Source: Mucilaginibacter rubeus (GTDB lineage Bacteria; Bacteroidota; Bacteroidia; Sphingobacteriales; Sphingobacteriaceae). Taken from it: 64,000 nt of DNA. This document shows positions 1-8,733 of the stretch, piece by piece; within the stretch, counting starts at the first letter, position 1, and each line of letters opens with the position of its first letter. The DNA lies in the NCBI RefSeq assembly GCF_003286415.2, contig NZ_CP043450.1:1426001-1490000 (forward strand), given 5' to 3'. The position numbers were made by a program, and so were the translations under genes. Under the pieces are notes generated by a model. It saw only the letters and a program-made list of their open reading frames with translations. It did no database searches and was not told the origin of the DNA.

Positions 1-1053
1 AACGAGCACCTTATCCAATCGGTAAAAACACTGCTTGATCTACAGGATAAAAAGACGGAGCACCGTACCCGTAAGCAACTGGACAAAACCTACAATTTTG
101 AAAATATTGTAGGTGAAGATTCCCGGATGCTCGATATTTTGGAAACCATTGGCCGCGTGGCTTCAACCGATGCTTCAGTGCTAATTATGGGCGAAAGCGG
201 CACCGGTAAGGAACTGATTGCCGAAGCAATTCATCAAAATAGCCTGCGTCGTAATAAACCTTTTATCAAGGTGAACTTGGGCGGTATTTCAACTTCGCTG
301 TTCGAGAGCGAGATGTTCGGGCATATCCGTGGTGCATTTACAGATGCCCGGTTTGACAGGGTAGGTCGTTTTGAGATGGCTAACAAGGGCACCATTTTTT
401 TAGATGAAATAGGCGATCTGGATGCCAGTAGTCAGGTGAAACTGCTCCGTGTATTGCAAGACCGCACCTACGAGGTATTAGGTAGCAGTCGCACTAAAAC
501 CGTAGATACCCGTGTGGTTTGCGCCACAAATAAAAACCTGAACGAGATGGTGTCACGTGGTACTTTTCGTGAGGATTTGCTTTACCGGATCAATTTGATC
601 ACGGTTTATCTGCCTGCTTTGCGAGAGCGGCCGAAAGATATTCCTTTGCTGGTTAGCTTTTTTATTAATAATTTAAAGCAGATCTATAACCGGCCTAATC
701 TATCGGTAGCGCCATCGGCCATGAAATGGTTGCAGCAGCTACCATTACCGGGTAATATCAGGCAGTTGAAAAACCTGGTGGAACGTTCTATTTTGGTAAG
801 CCGAAGGGATGAACTGAGCATTGACGATTTCCGGTCGCAACTGGAATTATCACCGGTTAAAAAAGGAAATATCCAGTTACCGGGCGTAGGCACCCTAACT
901 TTAGAAGAGGTAGAGGTAGAAATGATAAAACGGGCATTAGATCATCATAAAAATAAAATAAGCAAGGCCGCGGCGGCTCTGGGGCTCACGCGGAGCGCCC
1001 TGTACCGGCGCCTCGAAAAATACCAGATCCCGTACGATGAAGCTGAGGACTAA
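1..1053 (+). CDS. sigma-54-dependent response regulator (NtrC family), 5' partial
   Basis: The frame is open from base 1, so the gene starts outside the window; the in-frame ATG at 127 lies inside the AAA+ domain and is not the true start. Numbering residues from base 1: a linker (1-35) resembling the end of a receiver domain, then Walker A GESGTGKE (64-71), the sigma-54 contact loop as GAFTDA (111-116, consensus GAFTGA), Walker B IFLDE (132-136), and a Fis-type helix-turn-helix near the C terminus (KAAAALGLTRSALYRRL). The family uses ATP hydrolysis to open sigma-54 promoter complexes from upstream sites. The downstream histidine kinase gene overlaps it by 17 bp, so the pair is very probably a translationally coupled two-component system. 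The receiver domain itself is not in the window; targets are unknown. Confidence 0.93.
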   Translation, partial: NEHLIQSVKTLLDLQDKKTEHRTRKQLDKTYNFENIVGEDSRMLDILETIGRVASTDASVLIMGESGTGKELIAEAIHQNSLRRNKPFIKVNLGGISTSLFESEMFGHIRGAFTDARFDRVGRFEMANKGTIFLDEIGDLDASSQVKLLRVLQDRTYEVLGSSRTKTVDTRVVCATNKNLNEMVSRGTFREDLLYRINLITVYLPALRERPKDIPLLVSFFINNLKQIYNRPNLSVAPSAMKWLQQLPLPGNIRQLKNLVERSILVSRRDELSIDDFRSQLELSPVKKGNIQLPGVGTLTLEEVEVEMIKRALDHHKNKISKAAAALGLTRSALYRRLEKYQIPYDEAED

Positions 1054-2338
1054 ATACATTTTATTTGTGCTGATCCTACACCTGCTTACCCTGGTGCTTG
1101 CATGGTTTATTTTCATCGACAATAAGATCTATTTTATCATAGCCGAAGCTTTTGTTCTCATTTCGGCAGCCGTGGCTATACAGCTTTACCGCCAGCTTGT
1201 ATTGCCTTTAAAAATGTTACTACAGGGTATTGAAGCCATAAAAGACAAAGATTTTAATGTGAAGTTTCTTTCAACAGGCAAGCTTGAGGTTGACGCGCTG
1301 ATTGATGTTTATAACCAAATGATGGACGAGCTAAGAACCGAACGCACACGACAGGAGCAGCAGCATTTCTTTTTAGAAAAGCTGATCCATACTTCGCCAA
1401 CGGGCATCATCATTCTTGATTTTGATGACCGCGTACAGCAAATAAATCCCAAAGCTTTACAGGTTTTAGCTATTGATGAAAAAGCCGTAGTTGGTGAATT
1501 GATTGGGGAATTAAAGCATCCCGTTTTTGCACATATCAAAGCTCTTAAATCGGGCGAAACTTTGGTGGTAAAGTTGGACGGTATTAACTCTTTCAAACTG
1601 CAAAAGTCGCACTTTATTGACCGCGGATTTTCGAGGCATTTTATCATGTTGGAGGACCTGACTGCCGAGATCCTTGCTGCCGAAAAGAAGGTTTACGGCA
1701 AAGTGATCAGGATGATGGCGCATGAGGTTAATAATACCATCGGCCCGGTAAATTCCATCATGCAATCGGCCATGAAAACCGACCAACTTTGGGCCGGGCA
1801 CGATTTCGATCCAATAAAGGACGCCTTACAAGTAGCTATGGACAGAAACCAGAATCTTAACCTGTTTATGCGCAACTTTGCCGATCTGGTTAAGTTACCG
1901 CCGGCTAACAAACAACCTGTTGTGTTACAAAAGCTCGTAGAATCGGTAGTAAAGCTAATGGGCATCCGTGCCGAAGAAAAAGGAGTATCGCTTAGTCTTG
2001 ATTTACCGGAAGAACCAATCAAGATCATGGCCGATGAACAACAACTGGAACAGGCTTTTATCAATATCGTTAAAAATGCCATCGAGGCTATTGATGGCAA
2101 CGGTTCGGTAACACTTGCCATCAATCCCCAAGAAAAGAAACTAACCATTACTGATACCGGCAAAGGCATTAGCGCCGAACAGCAGGCTAACCTGTTTACC
2201 CCATTTTTCAGCACAAAAAAAGACGGACAGGGCATAGGCCTAACTCTGGTGCGCGAAATCATGCTAAATCATGACTTTGAATTTTCATTAAAAACTGTTG
2301 CCGAAAGGCAAACGGAGTTTGTGGTTTATTGGGGATAA
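1037..2338 (+). CDS. membrane sensor histidine kinase (NtrY/NtrB-like)
   Basis: Two transmembrane segments lie at about residues 8-28 and 31-48 with almost no periplasmic loop, followed by a HAMP-like linker (50-105), a PAS-like domain (115-215), the phospho-acceptor H-box MMAHEVNNTIGPV (about 228) and a HATPase domain with N-box NIVKNAIEAID, G1 DTGKGIS and G2 GQGIGLTL. All catalytic boxes are present. The short loop suggests sensing within the membrane or cytoplasm. The ATG lies inside the end of the response regulator gene (17 bp overlap), which fixes the partner: it should phosphorylate that sigma-54 activator. Ligand unknown. Nothing is truncated. Confidence 0.93.
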   Translation: MKLRTKYILFVLILHLLTLVLAWFIFIDNKIYFIIAEAFVLISAAVAIQLYRQLVLPLKMLLQGIEAIKDKDFNVKFLSTGKLEVDALIDVYNQMMDELRTERTRQEQQHFFLEKLIHTSPTGIIILDFDDRVQQINPKALQVLAIDEKAVVGELIGELKHPVFAHIKALKSGETLVVKLDGINSFKLQKSHFIDRGFSRHFIMLEDLTAEILAAEKKVYGKVIRMMAHEVNNTIGPVNSIMQSAMKTDQLWAGHDFDPIKDALQVAMDRNQNLNLFMRNFADLVKLPPANKQPVVLQKLVESVVKLMGIRAEEKGVSLSLDLPEEPIKIMADEQQLEQAFINIVKNAIEAIDGNGSVTLAINPQEKKLTITDTGKGISAEQQANLFTPFFSTKKDGQGIGLTLVREIMLNHDFEFSLKTVAERQTEFVVYWG

Positions 2339-2464
2339 GATAAAAATGAGTAACGTGTAAACAACCATCGCCGCCACTTCGCCTCCAGGCGAGTGGTAAT
2401 TATAAAGCCGCCTTTGACCGTCGTGGCAAAAGATATCAGCAATTATTCGTCAATAAGCCCATTT

Positions 2465-2603
2465 GTCATTTCCGACGAACCGTGGGAGAATATGTACGGG
2501 TACCGTGAGGAGAAATCTTATACGCCATGCAACCACTGTGCATGGCGTATAAGATTTCTCTTTCGCCCCAGCCGTCAACCGCCCCATGCTCAATCGAAAT
2601 GAC
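2465..2603. repeat. palindromic intergenic repeat with a 20-bp perfect hairpin core
   Basis: The element is bounded by inverted termini GTCATTTC (2465-2472) and GAAATGAC (2596-2603). Its core is a perfect 20-bp inverted repeat, arms 2511-2530 and 2540-2559 around a 9-base loop. This layout matches dispersed REP/MITE-like elements of Bacteroidota intergenic regions. It fills most of the gap between the kinase gene and the terminator of the convergent SusD operon; a 69-codon frame across it is not credible as a gene. No other feature is seen in 2339-2624. Confidence 0.8.
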
Positions 2604-2624
2604 ATTTTATATTATGAAAGATGC

Positions 2625-2662
2625 TCAAAACAAAAAAGCTGCCCCGAAAAACGGGACAGCCT
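2625..2662 (-). terminator. intrinsic terminator of the first SusCD operon
   Basis: On the minus strand, stem GCTGTCCCG / CGGGGCAGC (one G-U pair, five-T loop) is followed by TTTTTTGTTTT. It lies about 28 bp past the SusD stop codon and should end the sigma/FecR/SusCD transcript. Confidence 0.85.
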
Positions 2663-2689
2663 GGTAATAAAATAGGGGTACAAGTATTA

Positions 2690-4270
2690 TTAATAGCCGG
2701 TGTTTTGCTGCAGCTTTGAGTTTAAGATAAGTTCGGCAGATGGGATAGGGAAAAGGCGTTTGTTAACATCCTTGTCGGTTTTATAACCCCATGATTCTTC
2801 ATATTTTCCAAAACGGATCAGGTCATTCCTTCTCCATGTTTCCCAGTTTAGTTCGCGTGCGCGTTCCTGTAATAGGTTAGGCAGGTCAACATTGCTCCAG
2901 GTAGCTGCCTTACGTTTAGCCCTTAACTGGTTAACTAATGATAAAGCGGTTTCGCCGTTGGTTGGGGTTGCACCTCTCAAAATGGCTTCGGCCTTCATCA
3001 GTAGTATATCAGCATAACGGAAAACCGGTACATCGTTACTTTGATTACGGTCGGTTGCTGTAACATCCGGGTAATATTTGTTATTGCGGATACCTTTTGC
3101 TTTACCCAGCTCGTCGCCGCCAACCTCAAAGGTAGGTACGTCGACCAGGGTAAGATCGGGCGTAAAAGTTAACTGGTAATCAACCGGAGCGGTAGGATCG
3201 GGGCCGGCGTATGAAGCGTCCAACCCTTTTTTAGTTGTTTTTATGATGATGGGATTGCCCGCAAAATCATACTGCTTACCTATAAGCCAAAGGCTGGTAC
3301 GGATGTCGTTAGGATCGTTAAATTGAGCATAGTATGATGGAATGGTGCTGCATGGGTTACTTAAGCGGTACAATAAACCATATTTGGCCTGCAACGCCGG
3401 ATGCAGCGAATACCAGCTAAACTGCTCGCCCTGTGCCAGTGCGTGATCATAAGGAATAGAGAAGATAAACTCCTTAACCTTTGGGCCGTTATCCGGATAA
3501 AACATTTTTAAATAGTCATCCTCAAGGGCATATTTTCCTGATTGCATGATGTTATCACACATTTTAACCACATCGTTGTAGCGGCCGGTACCAGTGTAAA
3601 CCTCGGCGTTAAGGTACATTTTGGCCAGTATGGCGTAGGCGGTGAACTGGGTTGGCCTGCCGTAAGTTGTCTGATCAACTACGGTACTCAGGTTAGGGAT
3701 CACCTCGTTTAATTCTTTCTCGATAAAGGCAAATACATCTTTACGCGCGGTGGTAGCAGGTTTATCGGCAGAACCGAATGTAGTAACTACCGGAATGTTG
3801 CCGTAAAGATCCATCATAAAGAAAAACATCATGGCACGTGTTGCCCTCAGTTCGGCAATGGTAGTGGCTTTTGCCGCGTTATCCGGTGATGAAGCAAACG
3901 TAGCGATGATGCGGTTACAGGTACTGATGGTACCAAAACCCCATGTCCAGGTATCCTGAACCTGTGGCAGGTCGGCATTCCAGTTGTGATAGTGCAACTG
4001 TTGGTAACGGCCGCCGTCGCGCCAGCCGCCGGCCCTTGCAGGCATAATAGCCTCATCGGTACTCAGGGTTTGCATTTGCCAGTATGACTGCGCAAATGAG
4101 CCTCTGAGCTGAGCATAAGCCGCTCCCGAAGCCAGGATAAACTGCTGCGGGGTAGTAGGGAAGTTTGATGGAGTTAATTCGGTTTCAACAGGCACATCAA
4201 CTTTGGTGCATGATGATATGGTAATGGCCGCGAAAAGCAGCGCACAGTATTTATGAATGGAAGTTTTCAT
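2690..4270 (-). CDS. SusD/RagB family glycan-binding lipoprotein
   Basis: Surface lipoprotein that captures glycan and delivers it to the partner SusC pore. A lipoprotein signal peptide ends at Cys21 (lipobox ISSC). The body shows the family's TPR-rich helical features, including the N-terminal region ending PTTPQQFILASGAAYAQLRG, the mid-region YAILAKMYLNAEVY and the C-terminal RRNDLIRFGKYEESWGY / LFPIPSAELILN signature found at SusD C termini. Length 526 aa is normal. It lies 24 bp after the SusC stop on the same strand and ahead of a strong terminator, so it is the last gene of the operon. Substrate cannot be read from sequence; the divergent GH36-like enzyme is a weak hint at alpha-galactosides. 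Confidence 0.95.
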   Translation of the reverse strand: MKTSIHKYCALLFAAITISSCTKVDVPVETELTPSNFPTTPQQFILASGAAYAQLRGSFAQSYWQMQTLSTDEAIMPARAGGWRDGGRYQQLHYHNWNADLPQVQDTWTWGFGTISTCNRIIATFASSPDNAAKATTIAELRATRAMMFFFMMDLYGNIPVVTTFGSADKPATTARKDVFAFIEKELNEVIPNLSTVVDQTTYGRPTQFTAYAILAKMYLNAEVYTGTGRYNDVVKMCDNIMQSGKYALEDDYLKMFYPDNGPKVKEFIFSIPYDHALAQGEQFSWYSLHPALQAKYGLLYRLSNPCSTIPSYYAQFNDPNDIRTSLWLIGKQYDFAGNPIIIKTTKKGLDASYAGPDPTAPVDYQLTFTPDLTLVDVPTFEVGGDELGKAKGIRNNKYYPDVTATDRNQSNDVPVFRYADILLMKAEAILRGATPTNGETALSLVNQLRAKRKAATWSNVDLPNLLQERARELNWETWRRNDLIRFGKYEESWGYKTDKDVNKRLFPIPSAELILNSKLQQNTGY

Positions 4271-4294
4271 GTTGATCTTTTAATGGTGTTTGAT

Positions 4295-7200
4295 TTAAAA
4301 TGATGCACTTAAACCGAACAGGAAAGCCCTGGTGCGCGGGTAATAGTTTTTGTTATCGATACCCGGTGTAAGTCCGCCTAATGAAATCTCCGGATCGATG
4401 CCCTTGTAGCCGGTTATGACAGCCAGGTTATTACCTGATACATACACGCGTAAGTTGCGGATGCCAGGGGTAAATTTCGGGAAGGTGTAACCAAGGGTAG
4501 CGTTATCCAGGCGCAGGTATGATCCGCTTTCAATATAACGGTCGGAGTATAAATAAGCATTCACATCTTTAGGCGATTCATTGGCCGATGAAGCGGGCAG
4601 GTTATAGCTCCTTACGTCGCTGGTACGGTTCAAATCGGCAAGGGTAGCGTTCAGGATCTTGCCACCAAGCGAGCCTCGCACAAACAGATTAAGATCAAAA
4701 TTGCCATAGCTAAAACTGTTATTAAAGCCGAACACCAGTTTAGGTTGCGCGTTACCGGCGTAGAAATAATCTTTAGAAGTTGGGGTAGTAGTTACACCGC
4801 CGCTGTGGCTGTAAAACTGCGATACGCCATTAGCATCTTTACCGGCATATTTGTAGAGCAGGAACTGACCTACCGGATAACCAGTTTTCAGGATCTGTAC
4901 TTTGTAACCTGTTTCACCCTGGCCGCCTGGTTCTGCCTGCGGAATAGAGTCAAGTTTAAAGCTGCTGTTTGACAGTGATACCAGTTTGTTTTTATTGTGG
5001 GCTATGTTAAGAGAGGTATTCCATTTAAAGCTGCTTGTAGCTACAGGAGTAGCGTTAATGGTAACCTCGTAGCCTTTATTAGAGATTGAACCCACATTGG
5101 CTGTTAACGTACCAACAAAATACTGGGTGGTTGATACCGGGTAAAAGTAAATCAGGTCGTTGGTTTTTTTGTCGTAGGCTTCGATAGTTCCACTCAACCT
5201 GCCGTTGAATAAAGAGAAATCCAAACCTAAGTTATACATGGTGGTTTTTTCCCATTTCAAGTCGGGGTTAGCATTTTGCGAGGGGCCTATTGAATTAGTG
5301 AACACACCATTATAATAAAATGCACCTGCCGAACCATATTTGATCTGTGAGATCAACGGATCAAAACCCAGCGAGTTACCGGTGATACCATAACTGGCCC
5401 TTAATTTCAGATCGTTAAATAAATGCTGGTTCTGCATAAACGACTCTTCGGTGATCCTCCAGCCTAATGATGCAGAAGGGAAAGTACCCCATTTGTTGTT
5501 TGCACCAAAAGCCGATGAACCATCACGCCTTAATGATAATTGTAGCAGGTATTTATTGTCATAGCTGTATTTAGCACGGCTGTAATAAGAGATCAAACGG
5601 AGCTTTTGATATAGGTTTGGTCCCCAATCGGTCCTGAAATCACCTGCCGGCGAGCCAAGGCCAATATTCAGGTAACCGATATCATCTGTGGGGAAATTAC
5701 GGTTGTTGGCCTGAAAGCCGTCGCCGTTTACATCCTGCTGCAAGCTGTAACCTGCCAATACGTTAATATCGTGCTTGCCCGTGGTTTTGGCATAGGTCAA
5801 AAAAGTTTCGCCCACTTTACGGGTATTTTCAAATGACGAGCGGTAAGCTTCGCCATGAACACCCTGGTCAAGCGTGTACTGGCTGTTGTAATAAGCACCG
5901 CCGTTTACCTGCTCATTTTGGGTAGACAGGCTGATGTTGTAAGTAAAACCCAAAGGGAGCTTTAACTCGGCGGTTGCATTTATTAAGCTCAGTTTGCTTT
6001 TGGTTTTTTGATAGGCATCAGCCAATAAAGCAACCGGGTTATAGTATTGTATGCGTTGCAGGTTTTCTGTATACGCGCCGTTTTGCATTACCGGAACAGT
6101 TGGCAGGTAGCGCAGCATGTTATACAACACAATGTTTTGATTGGGGATGATGTCTGAATTACTTGTGCTGTTGTTTACAGATAAGCCTAATTTCAAACGG
6201 TCATTAAATGCCTTTTGCTCTACCGCCATTTTGGTAGTGAAGCGGTTGAGCGCGCTGCCTTTTAAAATGCCTTTATCATCAAAATAATTAACCGAAGCGC
6301 TGTAAGTGGTTTGGTTAAAGCCACCTGTAAGGGCAACGTTATGGTTCTGCGAGTAAGCGGTACGGCTTACCTCTTTTTGCCAGTCGGTGTTAGCGCCTTT
6401 TTGGTCGGACGGGTCAAGGGCCAGGTTGTTTTTGCTCAGGTAATCGGCAAGCTGTGTAGCATTCATCATTTTAATGCTGTTGGCAATTTTTTCGACACCG
6501 GCATAAGCATTATATGAAATGGCGGTTTGACCGCTTTTGCCTTTTTTAGTAGTAATGATGATTACACCATTAGCCGCGCGGGTACCATAAATAGCTGTGG
6601 CGGAGGCGTCTTTTAATACATCGATGGTTTCGATATCGTCAGGGGCTACAAGTCTGTAATCGGCACCGGCTACGCCGTCAATTACATAAAAAGGTTCTTG
6701 TGCAGGGCCGGTGCGCAGGGTTGAAGGGCCGCGTAAACTTATAGACGGGCTTTCATTCGGATCGCCGGAGCGGGTGATATTTAAGCCGGCAACTTTACCC
6801 TGTAGTAACTGCGCCGGGTTGCTCAAGGCGCCCCGGTTAAAATCTTTATTCTGAACAGTTACGATAGAGCTGGTAAGTAATTTACGCGATTGCTTGCCGT
6901 AGCCCACAACCACAACTTCCTTCAATGCAGCCTGGTCGGATTTTAGCGTAATATCAAGCGTACTGCCCGACACTGCTGCTTCACGCGGTTGATAGCCAAT
7001 AAACGAAAATACCAATATGCTATTTTCCACTGCCTCAAGGTGATAGTTGCCGTTTGCGTCGGTAACTGTTCCATCTGCGCTTTCTTTTACTCTTACCGAA
7101 ACACCGGGTAACGCTTCGCCTGTTTGTGAATCGGTTACTTTGCCGCTAACACGCAGGATCCTTGACGAGGTTTGTACATAAATAGTTTGATCGGCCCTTT

Positions 7201-7486
7201 TAAATGACAAGCCCGATTGTTTAGCTATTTTTTTTAATACTTCGTCAATAGGCTGGTTATTTTCAGAAAGACTGATTTTTTTGCTCAGCTGCGCTTCTGT
7301 AGCGTTGTGTATAAAATGTAAGCCGGTTTGTTTTTCAATTAAGGAGAATACTTCTTTGATTGATTTCCCGGTAACCTGGATAGTGCAAACCGGATCGGAA
7401 GTACGGCTTTGGTTTGTTGCTCCGGCCTGTACAGCCGTGCACATCAAATAAATCGCACTTAAAAGTGAGAATATATATTTTTTCAT
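4295..7486 (-). CDS. SusC/RagA TonB-dependent outer membrane transporter with STN signalling domain
   Basis: Outer-membrane glycan importer, 1063 aa. In order: signal peptide (1-23, cleavage near AGA), secretin/STN domain (about 35-107, SLIEKQTGLHFIHNATEAQ), CarboxypepD_reg-like domain (112-185), the conserved KEVVVVGYGKQ segment before the plug, plug with the DVLKDASATAIYGTRAANG motif, and a 22-strand barrel ending in a terminal Phe (FLFGLSASF). The STN domain is diagnostic of transducers that signal to a FecR-type anti-sigma factor, and FecR plus ECF sigma lie immediately upstream. The 139-bp leader carries an antisense terminator hairpin (see the antisense RNA entry). No truncation. Confidence 0.96.
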   Translation of the reverse strand: MKKYIFSLLSAIYLMCTAVQAGATNQSRTSDPVCTIQVTGKSIKEVFSLIEKQTGLHFIHNATEAQLSKKISLSENNQPIDEVLKKIAKQSGLSFKRADQTIYVQTSSRILRVSGKVTDSQTGEALPGVSVRVKESADGTVTDANGNYHLEAVENSILVFSFIGYQPREAAVSGSTLDITLKSDQAALKEVVVVGYGKQSRKLLTSSIVTVQNKDFNRGALSNPAQLLQGKVAGLNITRSGDPNESPSISLRGPSTLRTGPAQEPFYVIDGVAGADYRLVAPDDIETIDVLKDASATAIYGTRAANGVIIITTKKGKSGQTAISYNAYAGVEKIANSIKMMNATQLADYLSKNNLALDPSDQKGANTDWQKEVSRTAYSQNHNVALTGGFNQTTYSASVNYFDDKGILKGSALNRFTTKMAVEQKAFNDRLKLGLSVNNSTSNSDIIPNQNIVLYNMLRYLPTVPVMQNGAYTENLQRIQYYNPVALLADAYQKTKSKLSLINATAELKLPLGFTYNISLSTQNEQVNGGAYYNSQYTLDQGVHGEAYRSSFENTRKVGETFLTYAKTTGKHDINVLAGYSLQQDVNGDGFQANNRNFPTDDIGYLNIGLGSPAGDFRTDWGPNLYQKLRLISYYSRAKYSYDNKYLLQLSLRRDGSSAFGANNKWGTFPSASLGWRITEESFMQNQHLFNDLKLRASYGITGNSLGFDPLISQIKYGSAGAFYYNGVFTNSIGPSQNANPDLKWEKTTMYNLGLDFSLFNGRLSGTIEAYDKKTNDLIYFYPVSTTQYFVGTLTANVGSISNKGYEVTINATPVATSSFKWNTSLNIAHNKNKLVSLSNSSFKLDSIPQAEPGGQGETGYKVQILKTGYPVGQFLLYKYAGKDANGVSQFYSHSGGVTTTPTSKDYFYAGNAQPKLVFGFNNSFSYGNFDLNLFVRGSLGGKILNATLADLNRTSDVRSYNLPASSANESPKDVNAYLYSDRYIESGSYLRLDNATLGYTFPKFTPGIRNLRVYVSGNNLAVITGYKGIDPEISLGGLTPGIDNKNYYPRTRAFLFGLSASF

Positions 7487-7493
7487 ATTTTTG
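7486..7493 (+). promoter_or_regulatory. antisense TAnnTTTG (-7-like) element at the SusC start codon
   Basis: TATTTTTG matches the Bacteroidota -7 consensus TAnnTTTG exactly and points away from SusC. Its first base is opposite the A of the SusC ATG. I see no convincing -33 TTTG at the expected spacing, so this alone is weak; the downstream same-strand terminator and the identical layout at 58260-58267 raise its weight. Confidence 0.35.
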
Positions 7494-7498
7494 AGATT

Positions 7499-7586
7499 GC
7501 TAATACTAATTTGAATTGGGCCCTTTGGCGAGGACCTGATTACGGAGCAGGCGGTGTGATCTGATCATGCTGCCTGTTGTTGTTTT
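7499..7586 (+). ncRNA. candidate cis-antisense sRNA over the first SusC leader
   Basis: Predicted from an antisense TAnnTTTG element at 7486-7493 and an antisense intrinsic terminator: stem 7548-7561 / 7563-7576 (14 pairs, three of them G-U, extendable by two more) followed by TTGTTGTTTT. On the sense strand the hairpin has no U tract, so it is not a SusC attenuator of the usual kind. The RNA would be about 88 nt and complementary to the SusC 5' leader. Cis-antisense RNAs of this kind (DonS) are known for ECF-sigma/anti-sigma glycan loci of Bacteroides. The end points are estimates. Confidence 0.35.
7546..7586 (+). terminator. antisense intrinsic terminator in the FecR-SusC gap
   Basis: Near-perfect hairpin centred on base 7562 with a T-rich tail TTGTTGTTTT on the plus strand only. 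No plus-strand protein gene lies upstream of it, so it would terminate an antisense transcript or stray antisense transcription. Confidence 0.55.
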
Positions 7587-7625
7587 ATGCTTTTCTTTAT
7601 TTCATTAAGTTTACCTCTCTTGTGT

Positions 7626-8660
7626 TTAGTTACATTTACCGGATATGATCATAGCGTTATCCTGCATTTTCCATGATATATCCGAAACCATTTTTATTTG
7701 CTCCATCACCTTGTTTAGCGGGATATTATCAAAAGTGCCCTTCAGTTTGCAGCGCAGCAGGGTACTGTCCTGCAGTTTTACAGGCACGCCATACCATCTG
7801 CTTAGTTTCTTAGCGGCGTCGGTCCAGCTGTCGTAGTTAAACACCAGCTTATTTTCCTTCCACCCGGTAATATCTTCGGTTATAAAATCGATAACACGAG
7901 CCTGGCCATCGCTTTTTGAATAGATCATTTGCTTACCGGGGTCGAGGATGACGCGTTTGGACAGATCATTATTCATATCAACCTGAACCTTGCCTTCCAC
8001 AAGCGATACCGTGATATTGCTGTCGTTAACATAGGCCGATACGTTAAAATGCGTGCCCAATACCTGGGTAGCAACTTTGCCTGTATGTACAATGAATGGT
8101 TTCTGCGGATTGCGTTTTACATCAAAAAAAGCTTCACCATCTAAATACACTTCACGTTTCTCGTCATCAAAGTTGACGGCAATGTGCAGGTTACTTGACG
8201 CGTTAAGGGTTACAATGGTACCATCGGGCAAATTGATCTTCTTTTTTTGTCCGGGTGCGGTATGGTTTTCAATAAGGGCTAACGTATTGGCAGTTTTGTT
8301 ACTGATGTGGGTTTTATAAAACCAGAACGCGCAGGCCAGGAACAATACCGAAGCCGCTACTGCAAGTACAGGCCTTAGTTTTAAAATAATGACATTTGGT
8401 TTTGGCGCTGCCTGTTGGTTGGATGGCGTTTCAAGCTGATCTATTTTTTTATTAAGGCGGTTTAGGGCATCATTAGCTTTGACAGTATTGCTGGGAACGG
8501 GCTTCCTGGCCGACCAGATCTCGGCGATATCTTCAAACGCGTCAGAAAATTCCTTATCGGTTTGAACTTTTTGCAATAAATACTGGGTTTCCTCTTCGGA
8601 TATTTTCCCCTCCAGGTAGCCTATGATCAATAGGTAATGATGTTCATCCATGTGCGCCAT
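7626..8660 (-). CDS. FecR family anti-sigma factor
   Basis: Membrane anti-sigma regulator that holds the ECF sigma factor and relays the SusC STN signal. Layout: N-terminal cytoplasmic anti-sigma region (YLEGKISEEETQYLLQKV), one transmembrane helix (LAVAASVLFLACAFWF), periplasmic FecR domain (LPDGTIVTLNASSNLHI, GEAFFDVKRNPQKPFIVHT, VLGTHFNVSAY) and a C-terminal DUF4974-type domain ending ISGKCN. The frame can extend to a TTG at 8678, but ATG codons at 8660 and 8651 fit the family better; neither has a clear Shine-Dalgarno. It sits between the sigma gene and SusC on the same strand, 74 bp after the sigma stop. Complete. Confidence 0.94.
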   Translation of the reverse strand: MAHMDEHHYLLIIGYLEGKISEEETQYLLQKVQTDKEFSDAFEDIAEIWSARKPVPSNTVKANDALNRLNKKIDQLETPSNQQAAPKPNVIILKLRPVLAVAASVLFLACAFWFYKTHISNKTANTLALIENHTAPGQKKKINLPDGTIVTLNASSNLHIAVNFDDEKREVYLDGEAFFDVKRNPQKPFIVHTGKVATQVLGTHFNVSAYVNDSNITVSLVEGKVQVDMNNDLSKRVILDPGKQMIYSKSDGQARVIDFITEDITGWKENKLVFNYDSWTDAAKKLSRWYGVPVKLQDSTLLRCKLKGTFDNIPLNKVMEQIKMVSDISWKMQDNAMIISGKCN

Positions 8661-8733
8661 TTTGAAGTAAGTATTCAAAAGGCTGCAATCCGATTACATG
8701 ATTTTATGATTTAATGTAATGTTAATATTGTGA

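Noticed and set aside
127..1053. Treating the regulator as starting at the ATG at 127
   Set aside because: The frame is open back to base 1 and the conserved start of the AAA+ domain lies upstream of that ATG, so the gene is 5' partial.
2393..2602. 69-codon plus-strand frame after the histidine kinase
   Set aside because: It lies across the palindromic repeat, its composition follows the hairpin arms, and it resembles no protein.
7518..7523. GGGCCC shared by both SusC leaders as a common operator
   Set aside because: Order and distance to the hairpin and the start codon differ between the two loci (32 bp against 170 bp from the ATG), so coincidence is likely.
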